The notes under the pieces were generated by a model that had not been told where the DNA came from, did no database searches, and saw only the letters and a list, made by a program, of their open reading frames with translations. Of a stretch of DNA of 64,000 nucleotides, positions 42,572 through 50,807 are shown in pieces; position 1 is the first letter of the stretch, and every line of letters begins with the position of its first letter. This DNA comes from Gemmataceae bacterium. Its GTDB lineage: Bacteria > Planctomycetota > Planctomycetia > Gemmatales > Gemmataceae. A program made the position numbers and the translations under genes. The stretch lies in NCBI GenBank assembly GCA_019636445.1, contig JAHBXO010000009.1, positions 91,400-155,399 on the forward strand, in the 5' to 3' direction.

Positions 42572-43993
42572 ATGCTCTTCCGTCGTGGTACTCTCTCCCG
42601 GCGCGGCTTCGCAACCGCGTCCGTCGCTTCTCTTACCGCCGCCGGCCTGCCGCTCTGGTACGCTCGCGAGGTCGTCGCCGCCGACACCGCCAACTCCGCC
42701 GCGGCCGCCAAGCGCGCCGACGCCAACAGCAAGCTCCGCTTCGGTTTCGTCGGCATCGGCAGCCCGTCGAGCCGCGCCCGCGCCCTTTACAACGAAGCGA
42801 AACGATTCCGCGAACAGGTCGAATGCACTTACGTCTGCGATGTCGATAGCCGCCACCTGGGTAGCGCCGCGAACATGCTATCCCGCGACGGCTTCGAACC
42901 GAAGGCCACGCACGACTACCGAAAGGTCTGTCACTCGAAGGACGTCGACGTCGTCGTCGTCGCCACGCCGGACCACTGGCATACACTCGTGGCCGTCGAA
43001 GCGCTCCGCGCCGGCAAGGACGTGTACTGCGAGAAGCCGCTGACGCTCACCATCCAGGAATCACTCCTGCTCCAGAAAGTGGTGAAGGAGACCGGCCGGG
43101 TGCTCCAGACCGGCAGTCAGCAGCGTTCGGAAATGCGGGGTATGTTCCGCCTCGCCGCCGAGATCGTACGGGCCGGGAAGATCGGGAAAGTGAAGTCCAT
43201 CGAATGCCGGATCAACGGGAATCCGCAGAGCGGTCCGATTCCGGAAGCCGCGCCGCCCCGTGAACTCGACTGGGACACCTGGCTCGGGCCGGCGCCGAAG
43301 GTTCCCTACCGCATCAGCAAGGATGGCAAGCTGACCAACTGCCACTACGAGTTCCGCTGGTGGTACGAGTATAGCGGCGGCAAGATGACCGACTGGGGCG
43401 CGCACCATATCGACATCGCGCAGTGGTGTCTGGGCATGGATGGTAATGGTCCGGTCGCGGCCGAGTGCGTGTCGGCGACGCCGCCGCTGAAGTCCGGCGA
43501 CGGCTACAACTGCCACGAGCAATTCAAGGTGAAGTACACCTACGCGAACGGCGCCGAGGTCTTCGCCCTTTCGCACGACGGCAGCGAGGCCGATCTCGTG
43601 CTGGCCGACGGCAAGCCGAAGAAGGTCGGCAAAGCGGAGAACGGCGTGCTGGTGATCGGTGAGACGGGCAAGGTCTTCGTCAGCCGCGGCCAGATCGCCG
43701 CCAGCAGCCAGGCCCTGTTGACCGAAAAGATCGACGCCGAACCGTTGTATCCGTCGCGCCCGACGAACCACATGGGCAACTTCATCGAGTGCGTCGGCAG
43801 CCGCAAGGCACCGATCTGCGATGTGACCGTCGGTGGCGGTTCTGTCATCGTCTGCCACGTTGGAACGATCGCGTTGCGACTGGGCGAGGGCAAGAAGCTG
43901 ACGTGGGACCCGAAGGCGCACAAGTTCGGCGAAGCCGATGCGAACGCGATGATCGCCCGCGAATACCGCAAGCCGTGGAAGCTGCCGGTATAG
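42572..43993 (+). CDS. Tat-exported Gfo/Idh/MocA-family oxidoreductase
   Basis: A 473-residue NAD(P)-dependent oxidoreductase. The signal has twin arginines (LSRRGFATASVASLTAAGLP). The Rossmann domain starts at LRFGFVGIGSPSSRA, then DVDVVVVATPDHWHTLVAVE and the catalytic-type CEKPLTLTIQESLLLQKVVK with its Lys. The C-terminal domain has TDWGAHHIDIAQWCLGMDG, with the metal or substrate-contacting Asp/His pair, and YEFRWWYEYSGGKMTDWG. Secreted members of this family are abundant in planctomycetes and act on sugar derivatives. Tat export fits a prefolded cofactor-containing enzyme. A strong terminator follows. Confidence 0.92.
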   Translation: MLFRRGTLSRRGFATASVASLTAAGLPLWYAREVVAADTANSAAAAKRADANSKLRFGFVGIGSPSSRARALYNEAKRFREQVECTYVCDVDSRHLGSAANMLSRDGFEPKATHDYRKVCHSKDVDVVVVATPDHWHTLVAVEALRAGKDVYCEKPLTLTIQESLLLQKVVKETGRVLQTGSQQRSEMRGMFRLAAEIVRAGKIGKVKSIECRINGNPQSGPIPEAAPPRELDWDTWLGPAPKVPYRISKDGKLTNCHYEFRWWYEYSGGKMTDWGAHHIDIAQWCLGMDGNGPVAAECVSATPPLKSGDGYNCHEQFKVKYTYANGAEVFALSHDGSEADLVLADGKPKKVGKAENGVLVIGETGKVFVSRGQIAASSQALLTEKIDAEPLYPSRPTNHMGNFIECVGSRKAPICDVTVGGGSVIVCHVGTIALRLGEGKKLTWDPKAHKFGEADANAMIAREYRKPWKLPV

Positions 43994-44014
43994 TTGTGTT
44001 TTGAGCTTCACATT

Positions 44015-44046
44015 GCCCCCGGACGTTCGTCCGGGGGCTTCTTTTT
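44015..44046 (+). terminator. Rho-independent terminator after the oxidoreductase gene
   Basis: Perfect 10-bp stem GCCCCCGGAC / GTCCGGGGGC with loop GTTC, followed by TTCTTTTTT. It lies 21 bases after the stop and 43 bases before mnmG, isolating the two genes. Confidence 0.88.
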
Positions 44047-44089
44047 TGTGGCATCGTCGGGATAAAATCGTTTAGTTCCGAGACAACCC

Positions 44090-45949
44090 ATGAGCGCTCT
44101 CACCTATCAGTTCGATCTCCTTGTCGTCGGGGCGGGGCACGCCGGGACGGAAGCCGCGATGGCCGGAGCACGCCTCGGCCTGAAGACCTGCCTGCTGACC
44201 ATGAACGCCGACGCCGTCGGGCAGATGAGCTGCAACCCAGCCATCGGCGGTGTCGCCAAGGGGCAGATCGTCCGTGAGATTGACGCCCTCGGCGGCGTCA
44301 TGGGCCGCTGCACCGACGAATCGGGCATCATGTTCAAGATGCTCAATGCGTCGAAAGGCCCGGCGATGCACTCGCCCCGGGCGCAGTGCGACAAGAAACT
44401 CTACCAGTTCACGATGAAGCGTTGGGTCGAGGAACAGTCGAATCTGACTTTGCGCCAGGAATTGGTCGAAGGCCTCCTTTTGGAAAAGTGCGGAGTGCGG
44501 AGTGCGGAGTGCGGAGTGGAAAACCGGGGAGACGCCGCATTCCGCATTCGAGGAGTTGTGGCAAGAGGGGATACACATTATCTCGCGCCGGCCGTCATCC
44601 TCACGACGGGGACGTTCCTCAAGGCGCTCATGCACACCGGCGAAGCAAAGACCACCGGCGGCCGCGCCGGCGACACGTCCGCCGAGGCAATGAGCGACAG
44701 CCTTGCCGCGGCGGGGTTCGAGTTGGCTCGCTTCAAGACCGGCACCCCCTGCCGGCTCAACGGTCGCACCATCGACTTCCAGGGCCTCGCCGAGTCCGTC
44801 GGCGATCCGGTACCGCGTCCGTTCAGCTTTGGTACCGAGCGGATTACAGTCCCGCAAATGATCTGCCACATCACCGAGACGAACGAAAAGGTCCACGAGC
44901 TGATTCGCGCGAACCTGCACCGGGCGCCGATGTATTGCGGGCAGATCAAATCCTCCGGCCCGCGTTACTGTCCGAGCATCGAGGACAAGGTCGTGCGGTT
45001 CGCCGAGAAGAACTCGCACCAGATCTTCCTTGAGCCGGAAGGGCTGAACACCAAGGAGTACTACTGCAACGGCATCAGCACGAGCCTGCCCAAGGACGTG
45101 CAGCAGGCGATGCTCCGGTTGATACCCGGCCTGGAGCACGCCGAGGTCATGCGCTGGGGTTACGCCGTCGAATACGACTACGCCCCACCGACGCAGCTTC
45201 ACCCGACGCTCGAAACCAAGCCGGTCGCCGGGCTTTACTTCGCCGGACAGATCAACGGCACCACGGGTTACGAGGAAGCGGCCGCGCAGGGGCTGATGGC
45301 AGGGCTGAATGCGGCGCTCAAGGTGAAGGGGGAGCCGCCACTCATTCTGGATCGCAGCCAGGCGTACATCGGCGTGCTAATCGACGACCTCGTGACGAAG
45401 GGCGTGGACGAACCGTATCGCATGTTCACCTCGCGCGCGGAGTATCGCCTGGTGCTCCGTCACGACAATGCCGATCGCCGTTTGACGCCGCTCGGGCGCA
45501 AGATCGGCAGCGTGGGGAACGCGGCGTGGGAACGCTTGCAGGCGAAGGAGCGGGGGATCGCGGAATTGCAGGAGTTCCTCAAGTCTCGCAAGTCCGACGG
45601 CGACAACCTCGCGACCTGGCTGCGGCGCACCGAAGTGAGTTGGGAACAACTCCGCGCCCGCGCGCCCGAGTTGGGAAACTGGGACGCGCGGCCCGACGTG
45701 GTGGAACAGGTGACGCTGGAAGCGAAATACAGCGGCTACATTGAGCGGCAATCGAACGAAGTGGAGCGGTTCCGCAAGCTGGAGAACCGGAAGATTCCCG
45801 AGACCTTCGATTATGCCGCCGTGCCGCAACTGCGAGTCGAGGCTCGTGAGAAGTTGAACCGGATTCGGCCCGTCAACATCGGTCAAGCAAGCCGCGTGAG
45901 TGGCATCACCCCGGCGGACTTGGCAGTGCTGTTGTTTTATTTGGAATGA
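44090..45949 (+). CDS. mnmG: tRNA uridine 5-carboxymethylaminomethyl modification enzyme MnmG
   Basis: FAD-dependent enzyme that, with MnmE, installs the cmnm5 group at wobble U34 of tRNAs. 619 residues. FAD-binding [114 protein letters not shown] and the C-terminal [17 protein letters not shown] are all intact. Between ELVEGLLLE and [12 protein letters not shown] lies an extra segment of about 20 residues ([20 protein letters not shown]) encoded by a heptamer repeat, in a surface loop where other MnmG proteins are short. No MnmE gene is in the window. Confidence 0.95.
   Translation: MSALTYQFDLLVVGAGHAGTEAAMAGARLGLKTCLLTMNADAVGQMSCNPAIGGVAKGQIVREIDALGGVMGRCTDESGIMFKMLNASKGPAMHSPRAQCDKKLYQFTMKRWVEEQSNLTLRQELVEGLLLEKCGVRSAECGVENRGDAAFRIRGVVARGDTHYLAPAVILTTGTFLKALMHTGEAKTTGGRAGDTSAEAMSDSLAAAGFELARFKTGTPCRLNGRTIDFQGLAESVGDPVPRPFSFGTERITVPQMICHITETNEKVHELIRANLHRAPMYCGQIKSSGPRYCPSIEDKVVRFAEKNSHQIFLEPEGLNTKEYYCNGISTSLPKDVQQAMLRLIPGLEHAEVMRWGYAVEYDYAPPTQLHPTLETKPVAGLYFAGQINGTTGYEEAAAQGLMAGLNAALKVKGEPPLILDRSQAYIGVLIDDLVTKGVDEPYRMFTSRAEYRLVLRHDNADRRLTPLGRKIGSVGNAAWERLQAKERGIAELQEFLKSRKSDGDNLATWLRRTEVSWEQLRARAPELGNWDARPDVVEQVTLEAKYSGYIERQSNEVERFRKLENRKIPETFDYAAVPQLRVEAREKLNRIRPVNIGQASRVSGITPADLAVLLFYLE
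44488..44550. repeat. In-frame heptamer repeat insertion within mnmG
   Basis: Four direct copies of GTGCGGA (44488-44515) followed, after a 19-base spacer, by CCGCATTCCGCATTCG (44535-44550), which is complementary to the array if G-U pairs are allowed. It codes for an extra loop in MnmG without disrupting the frame. The same heptamer family builds the larger element inside uvrA. Confidence 0.75.
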
Positions 45950-46558
45950 GTGGTTATATGCCCCGCCGTCGCTTGGGTAAGCCGCCGGGAACAGGCGGTT
46001 CGCCGGCGACTGTCGGTCCGTCTGACAGGTTCTGAAATCTGGAGGAGATTGCGGATTTTTTCGTTTACCCGGTTTGGCAATTTTGGCAGGATATGCCGAC
46101 TTTACCAATTAGGTGGACGAACTTCGTTCGCGGTCTAGAACAGGTTCAGGAGTACTGCGGAAACTGGACAAAGGGGGACGATAGGTACGTTTGAGAAGAA
46201 TGCCGAGTCGGGGTATTTCGGGCAATCGTTCGGGGTCGTGCGTTCCAAGTACGGTTCCGAAAAGCAGTTAAGGCGAGTTGACGGCGTCGAGTCGCGTTGA
46301 CAGGCAAGGATTGCCGGTTATATTCCCTCCGAGTTGACCGGGCGAGATTCTCCATCTTGCTCTTCTTGGTCAAACTCTCGGTTTCCGATCAACCGAGCCT
46401 TGGGTTCCCACTGGGCATCCGTTCGTTTGCTCGAACGGTTGCGAGACCGACGGTCGTTTGACACGGATGGTTCTCGGGTTCGCTCGCCGACTCGTGTTGG
46501 GTGGGTCGATCGAATCTTCACCAGGCACGCCGGCGGATGCCGGCAGGGTGGACGACGC
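45950..46558. other. Intergenic region before the response regulator
   Basis: About 600 bases with no supported gene; short open frames lack ribosome sites and family motifs. The first half contains T-runs (GATTTTTTCG near 46070) and generally lower GC. The second half holds a good promoter at 46297-46324 and a long untranslated leader of about 230 bases up to ATG 46559. Confidence 0.5.
46297..46324 (+). promoter_or_regulatory. Sigma70-type promoter of the two-component operon
   Basis: TTGACA (46297-46302) and TATATT (46319-46324), spacer 16 bp. The spacer contains the inverted repeat GGCAA-GGA-TTGCC (46303-46315), a possible binding site for a repressor or for the regulator itself. Confidence 0.65.
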
Positions 46559-47140
46559 ATGAAAACGGTGTTCACAACGGGCGAGGCGGCCAAGGTCTGC
46601 AAGGTCAGCCAGCAGACGATCATCCGCTGCTTCGACAACGGTCAGCTCAAGGGTTTCCGGGTCCCCGGCTCGAAGTTCCGGCGGATCCCGCGCGAAGCCC
46701 TGTACAAGTTCATGAAGGACAACCAGATCCCGACCGACGCGCTCGAGAGCGGCAAGCGCAAGGTGCTGGTGGTGGACGACGAGCCGGAAATCGTCGAGAT
46801 CATCACCGCCGGCCTGCTGGACGACGGCCGGTTCGAGATCAAGGTCGCGGCCAACGGCTTCGACGCCGGCATGATGGTCAAGGAATACCGCCCCGACCTG
46901 ATCGTGCTGGACGTGAACCTGCCGGACATCAACGGCAAGGAAGTCTGCCACCGTGTGCGGGCCGACCAGAACCTTGAAGAAGTCCGCATCATCTGCATCA
47001 GCGGCGAAGTGATGGAAGACCGCATCCAGGAGCTGAAGCTCGCCGGTGCGGACGACTTCGTGCAGAAGCCGTTCGACGTCGACGTGCTCATCGAGCGCAT
47101 GTGCATGCAGCTCGACATGGAAGTTCCTGCGGCGGCTTGA
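46559..47140 (+). CDS. Response regulator with N-terminal excisionase-type HTH
   Basis: A 193-residue protein in reverse domain order. Residues 1-55 resemble the MerR/excisionase helix-turn-helix: TTGEAAKVCKVSQQTIIRCF, FDNGQLKGFRVPGSKFRRIP. The receiver domain starts near residue 66: VLVVDDEPEIVEIITAGL (acidic pair), LIVLDVNLPDINGKE (phospho-acceptor Asp), IICISGEVMED (Ser at the Thr position) and DDFVQKPFDVD (Lys). Phosphorylation by the following histidine kinase would alter DNA binding. ATG 46559 was chosen because the HTH starts at residue 4; GGGTGG lies upstream. Confidence 0.9.
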   Translation: MKTVFTTGEAAKVCKVSQQTIIRCFDNGQLKGFRVPGSKFRRIPREALYKFMKDNQIPTDALESGKRKVLVVDDEPEIVEIITAGLLDDGRFEIKVAANGFDAGMMVKEYRPDLIVLDVNLPDINGKEVCHRVRADQNLEEVRIICISGEVMEDRIQELKLAGADDFVQKPFDVDVLIERMCMQLDMEVPAAA

Positions 47141-47206
47141 TTCGTTTCCATTTTCGACCCGTACCCCGCGCCGGGCGATGGCCGGCGGGGGCGGGTTGGA
47201 TTTCGA

Positions 47207-48715
47207 GTGCTTCGTCCCATGGATGGATCGCGACGGCACAACCCGGAGTCGGTCGTGGAGATCGCGGCGGGATTGCCGTGGCTCTGCCCGTCCGCTGCCG
47301 CGCTCGAGCGGCTCGCCGCCGATCCGCTGCCCGTCGATGAACTTTCCCGCGAACCGGCCTTCGTCCTGCTCGCCCTGCGATTCGTCCGCCCCAGTTCCAC
47401 GCCGGAAACATTCTCGTTTCGCACGCTGGGCGATTCCGTCGTGGCCGAGGCGGCGGCTCGTTTCCTCGAGTCCCCGATTCCGTACTGGTTGGATCCGGCT
47501 CGCGAATCCGTCCGCGACGGACTGCGCCGATCCCGTTCGTTGGCTATGGCCGCACGAGCCTACGCGCTGGAAACGGGCCTCTGTCCGCCCGATGCTGCGG
47601 CCGCGATTGCAACTATTTCGAATCTCGGAGAATTGGCTTTGGCCGCCGTCACGCCGACGGGTTCCTTGGAGGGTGCCGACCGCGTGACCCGGCGGCTGGC
47701 GCACCGGTGGCGGATTCCGGTCTGGGTCGCGGCCACGCTATCCTCCGCGCGTTTGCCACTGGCCGATTCCGTTCGGATGGGAGCCGACCCGGAACTGGCG
47801 CGCATGCTGCGGGAAATCGCTCCGAAGGAGATCGCGGCGGAGATCCCTTCCAGAGGCGAAGATCCACACTCGGTTCGATTGCTGTCGGCGTTGCTCCGCA
47901 GTGCGGCTCGTGGGCGACGCGCGGCGAACGAGCACCGTCTTCGGGCCGCTGAAGCCGAGTCGGATCGCTTGCACGAATTGCTGGCGGAGGTTCGCGACGA
48001 TTTCGAAATCGCCGTTCGCGATGCCAAACTGGCCGGACTGGCGGAGTTGGCCGCCGGGGCCGGACACGAAATCAACAACCCCCTCGCGATCATCTCCGGG
48101 CATGTCCAGCGACTGCGCAAGACCGAGGAGGACGCGGAGCGGGCCAAGGTGTTCGAAGCGGTGATTCGCCAGACGGAACGGATCAGCGATATCGTCCGGG
48201 AGTTGATGTTATTCGCGCGGCCGGCGACGCCCGGACGCGTTTCGCTTGACCCCGCCGAAGTGATCGCCGACGCCGTGCAGGAGATGGAATCGGTGGCCGG
48301 TGAGCGGGGCGTCACGCTCGTGTCGACCGCGCCGGATTCCATCTGCCGGATCGAATGCGACGCGGTTCAGTTCCGAAAAATCCTTCGCAATCTGATTCGG
48401 AACGCGGTCGAGGCCACCCCGGACGGCGGACAGGTCCGAATCGCGACTTCGGAAGATCGGGGCACGGTCCGGATCGCAATCGAGGACGACGGCCCCGGCC
48501 CGCGGGACGAGGCCGTGCCGCATCTGTTCGATCCGTTCTACTCCGGTCGAACCGCCGGGCGCGGACGCGGGTTGGGTCTGTCGACCGCCTGGCGCCTGAC
48601 GTCCATCAATGGCGGCGATCTCCGCTTCCACCGCGATCCGGAAGGACCGACTCGGTTCGTCCTTGTCTTTCCCGCCACCCAGCCGATGGCCCCCACCATC
48701 CGCATTCCCGCCTGA
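47207..48715 (+). CDS. Two-component sensor histidine kinase
   Basis: A 502-residue kinase. GTG 47207 is preferred because GGTTGGA lies about six bases upstream; ATG 47219 is an alternative. Residues 1-230 are an Ala/Leu-rich helical domain I cannot name with certainty (possibly a degenerate HDOD-like sensor). A coiled coil leads to the dimerisation domain with the phospho-acceptor His in GAGHEINNPLAIISGHVQRL. The catalytic domain shows the N-box ILRNLIRNAVEATPDGG, G1 AIEDDGPGPRDEAVPHLFDP and G2 GRGRGLGLSTAWRL. No membrane helix is seen, so it senses an internal signal. It pairs with the regulator 66 bases upstream. Confidence 0.9.
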   Translation: MLRPMDGSRRHNPESVVEIAAGLPWLCPSAAALERLAADPLPVDELSREPAFVLLALRFVRPSSTPETFSFRTLGDSVVAEAAARFLESPIPYWLDPARESVRDGLRRSRSLAMAARAYALETGLCPPDAAAAIATISNLGELALAAVTPTGSLEGADRVTRRLAHRWRIPVWVAATLSSARLPLADSVRMGADPELARMLREIAPKEIAAEIPSRGEDPHSVRLLSALLRSAARGRRAANEHRLRAAEAESDRLHELLAEVRDDFEIAVRDAKLAGLAELAAGAGHEINNPLAIISGHVQRLRKTEEDAERAKVFEAVIRQTERISDIVRELMLFARPATPGRVSLDPAEVIADAVQEMESVAGERGVTLVSTAPDSICRIECDAVQFRKILRNLIRNAVEATPDGGQVRIATSEDRGTVRIAIEDDGPGPRDEAVPHLFDPFYSGRTAGRGRGLGLSTAWRLTSINGGDLRFHRDPEGPTRFVLVFPATQPMAPTIRIPA

Positions 48716-48727
48716 TCCTCCGCACCC

Positions 48728-49477
48728 GTGACTGACGCTTTGCCAGATTCCTCAAGCCTGATCCAGATCCTGTCGGGTCTGGACCGGTTGATCTATCCGT
48801 CGGACTGCCTCCTCTGCGAGCGCCGTTACGATCGGAACGATTCGTTGTCGGTCTGCCCGGACTGCCGGATTCAACTTGCCCGCGAACCGTTCGCGACTTG
48901 CCCCCGATGTGCCGGCACGATCGGCCCGTTCGTCGATACGACTGACGGTTGCCCCTCCTGCGCGAAAGAATCGTTGCATTTTGAATCCGTGATCCGGTTC
49001 GGGCCGTATGACGGGAAACTGCGGGATGCGATTCTGCGCGCCAAGCAACTGTCGGGCGAAATCCTCGCGGAGACAATTGGCCGGCTCTGGGTCGCGCGCG
49101 ATCGGGACCGGTTTGATCGACTCGCGATCGATGCGGTCGTCCCGATCCCTCTCCATTGGATCCGGCGGATCGAGCGGGGTTACAACCAGTCGGCGGCCTT
49201 GGCCGATGCTATCGGTCATTCGCTGGGCGTCCGCGTCGGTCGGGGATGGCTGCGGCGGATCAAGCCCACGCCCAAGCAATACACGCAATCGGCGTCGGCC
49301 CGGCGGGAGAACTTGAAGGGGGCGTTCCGAGCATCGATCCGGTGCCGGGCGCGGGGCCTGCGGGTTTTGATCGTTGACGACGTTATGACGACGGGAGCGA
49401 CCGCCAGCGAAGCGGCCCGGGCGTTAAAGGCGGCGGGCGCCGCGCAAGTCCACGCGGCCGTACTCGCTCGACGTTAG
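48728..49477 (+). CDS. comF: ComF-family phosphoribosyltransferase-like protein
   Basis: A 249-residue protein beginning at GTG 48728. The N-terminal zinc ribbon has several Cys pairs (CLLCERR, CPDC, CPRC, CPSC). The phosphoribosyltransferase-like domain shows VVPIPLHWIRRIERGYNQSA (the family HWRR...GFNQ-type motif), TPKQYTQSASARRENLKGAF and the PRPP-binding LRVLIVDDVMTTGATASEAA. ComF proteins function in DNA uptake or repair-related recombination in other bacteria; the role here is not known. It follows the histidine kinase by 12 bases. Confidence 0.92.
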   Translation: MTDALPDSSSLIQILSGLDRLIYPSDCLLCERRYDRNDSLSVCPDCRIQLAREPFATCPRCAGTIGPFVDTTDGCPSCAKESLHFESVIRFGPYDGKLRDAILRAKQLSGEILAETIGRLWVARDRDRFDRLAIDAVVPIPLHWIRRIERGYNQSAALADAIGHSLGVRVGRGWLRRIKPTPKQYTQSASARRENLKGAFRASIRCRARGLRVLIVDDVMTTGATASEAARALKAAGAAQVHAAVLARR

Positions 49478-49660
49478 TCGCCCCGATCAACGAAACGACT
49501 GCGGGAGGGCTGGCGCAAATGCCGGATTTCCCGACGGAAATCGGTGGGATCTGATGTGTCGTACGAGTGATTTCGGATTCCGCGCGCGGCAATCTTCGGA
49601 TAGTTTGAAATTCATTGAAGTCATTCGGCGCAAGCCGAGAGTCACGAGGGAGGGGACATC

Positions 49661-50644
49661 ATGAGACGGCTAGCGGTGACGATGTTCGTGCTGGTTTTGG
49701 GGGCCATGCCGGCCTTTGCCGGCGCCAAGGATTACTTCAGCGAGTTGGAGAAGGACTTCGGGCCGACGCCGCGCGGTCCGGTGCTCACGCACTACTTCTC
49801 GGTGACGAACAACACGAAAAACGCGGTGACGCTGGGCACGGCGCGCGTGTCCTGCGGATGCGTCTCGGCCCACGTCATGGACGCCAAACTCGCCCCCGGC
49901 GAATCGACCGTCGTGACGGCCTACATGGACACCAAACGCATCATCAACCTGAATTCCACCAAGAGCGTGATCATCTACGTGCCGTTCCTCGCACCGCGAG
50001 CGGAAGAGGTCACGCTCAAGGTCCAGTGCGTGGCCCGCGACGACCTGTTCCTCTCGAAGCCCGAGTTGGCGATGGGCGATGTGCTGAAGGGCAAATCGGC
50101 GACGGTGACGACGAAGATCACCGTCATGAACCAGCCCAAGTGGGAAGTGAGCGAGGTCGCGAGCACCGGCAAGTTCGTCAACGGTTCGGTGAAACTCCTC
50201 AAGCGGGACGCCGCCGAAACGACCTACGAAGTGACGGCGAAACTCGACGAGAACTGCCCGGCCGGAAACTGGACATCGGAGTTGTTCCTCAAGACGAATG
50301 TGGCCGGCCTCGAGCGGGTTCGGCTGCCCGTCACGGTTAACGTCTCGTCGGTGATCGCCGCGACACCGGAAGCCGTGACGATCCCGGACATGAAGCAGGG
50401 CGGCGAACACGAAACCAAACTTCAACTGAAGGGCGAGAAGGCCTTCAAGATCCTCGCGGTGAACGGTAGCGACGCCGTGGTGGACGTTAAGGCGCAGGCC
50501 AGCGATTCGCGGGCGACGCACACCTTGCTCTTCACTGTGAAACCGTTGAAGCCGGGTGAACTGAAGCGGAGCATCGAAGTGCTAACCGACCACAAGGATA
50601 TGCCGAAACTGACTATTCCGTTCGAAGCGAAGGTCGGAAAATAA
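49661..50644 (+). CDS. Exported DUF1573 protein
   Basis: A 327-residue exported protein with signal peptide (TMFVLVLGAMPAFAGAKDY). The DUF1573 domain (about 28-125) is an Ig-like beta sandwich with the typical HYFSVTNNTKNAVTL and VSCGCVSA cysteine pair. The remaining 200 residues form two more beta-rich modules (VTVMNQ-type and VTVNVSSVIAATP). These proteins are abundant in planctomycetes and Bacteroidetes; no activity is assigned. GGAGGGGAC precedes the ATG and a strong terminator follows. Confidence 0.9.
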   Translation: MRRLAVTMFVLVLGAMPAFAGAKDYFSELEKDFGPTPRGPVLTHYFSVTNNTKNAVTLGTARVSCGCVSAHVMDAKLAPGESTVVTAYMDTKRIINLNSTKSVIIYVPFLAPRAEEVTLKVQCVARDDLFLSKPELAMGDVLKGKSATVTTKITVMNQPKWEVSEVASTGKFVNGSVKLLKRDAAETTYEVTAKLDENCPAGNWTSELFLKTNVAGLERVRLPVTVNVSSVIAATPEAVTIPDMKQGGEHETKLQLKGEKAFKILAVNGSDAVVDVKAQASDSRATHTLLFTVKPLKPGELKRSIEVLTDHKDMPKLTIPFEAKVGK

Positions 50645-50663
50645 TCGATCATCGGAACGCGGA

Positions 50664-50691
50664 ACGGCGACGGGTTACCGTCGCCGTTTTT
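50664..50691 (+). terminator. Rho-independent terminator after the DUF1573 gene
   Basis: Perfect 10-bp stem ACGGCGACGG / CCGTCGCCGT with GTTA loop and a following T-run, 20 bases after the stop codon. Confidence 0.85.
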
Positions 50692-50807
50692 CATGCGCCT
50701 CGGACAATACTCCAAACCGCCGGCGGCACGTCCTCCCCCGTGCCGCCTCTGCCGCGCCCCGACCGAATCCGTATCCTTCCTGCGACGAACACTGCATAGG
50801 GGAGCTT

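Noticed and set aside
44488..44515. CRISPR-like array
   Set aside because: Seven-base units without spacers, inside a conserved gene; not a CRISPR array.
46080..46110. Sigma54-type promoter (TTGGCAGGATATGCC)
   Set aside because: The distance between GG and GC is 8 instead of 10 bases, so it does not fit the -24/-12 pattern.
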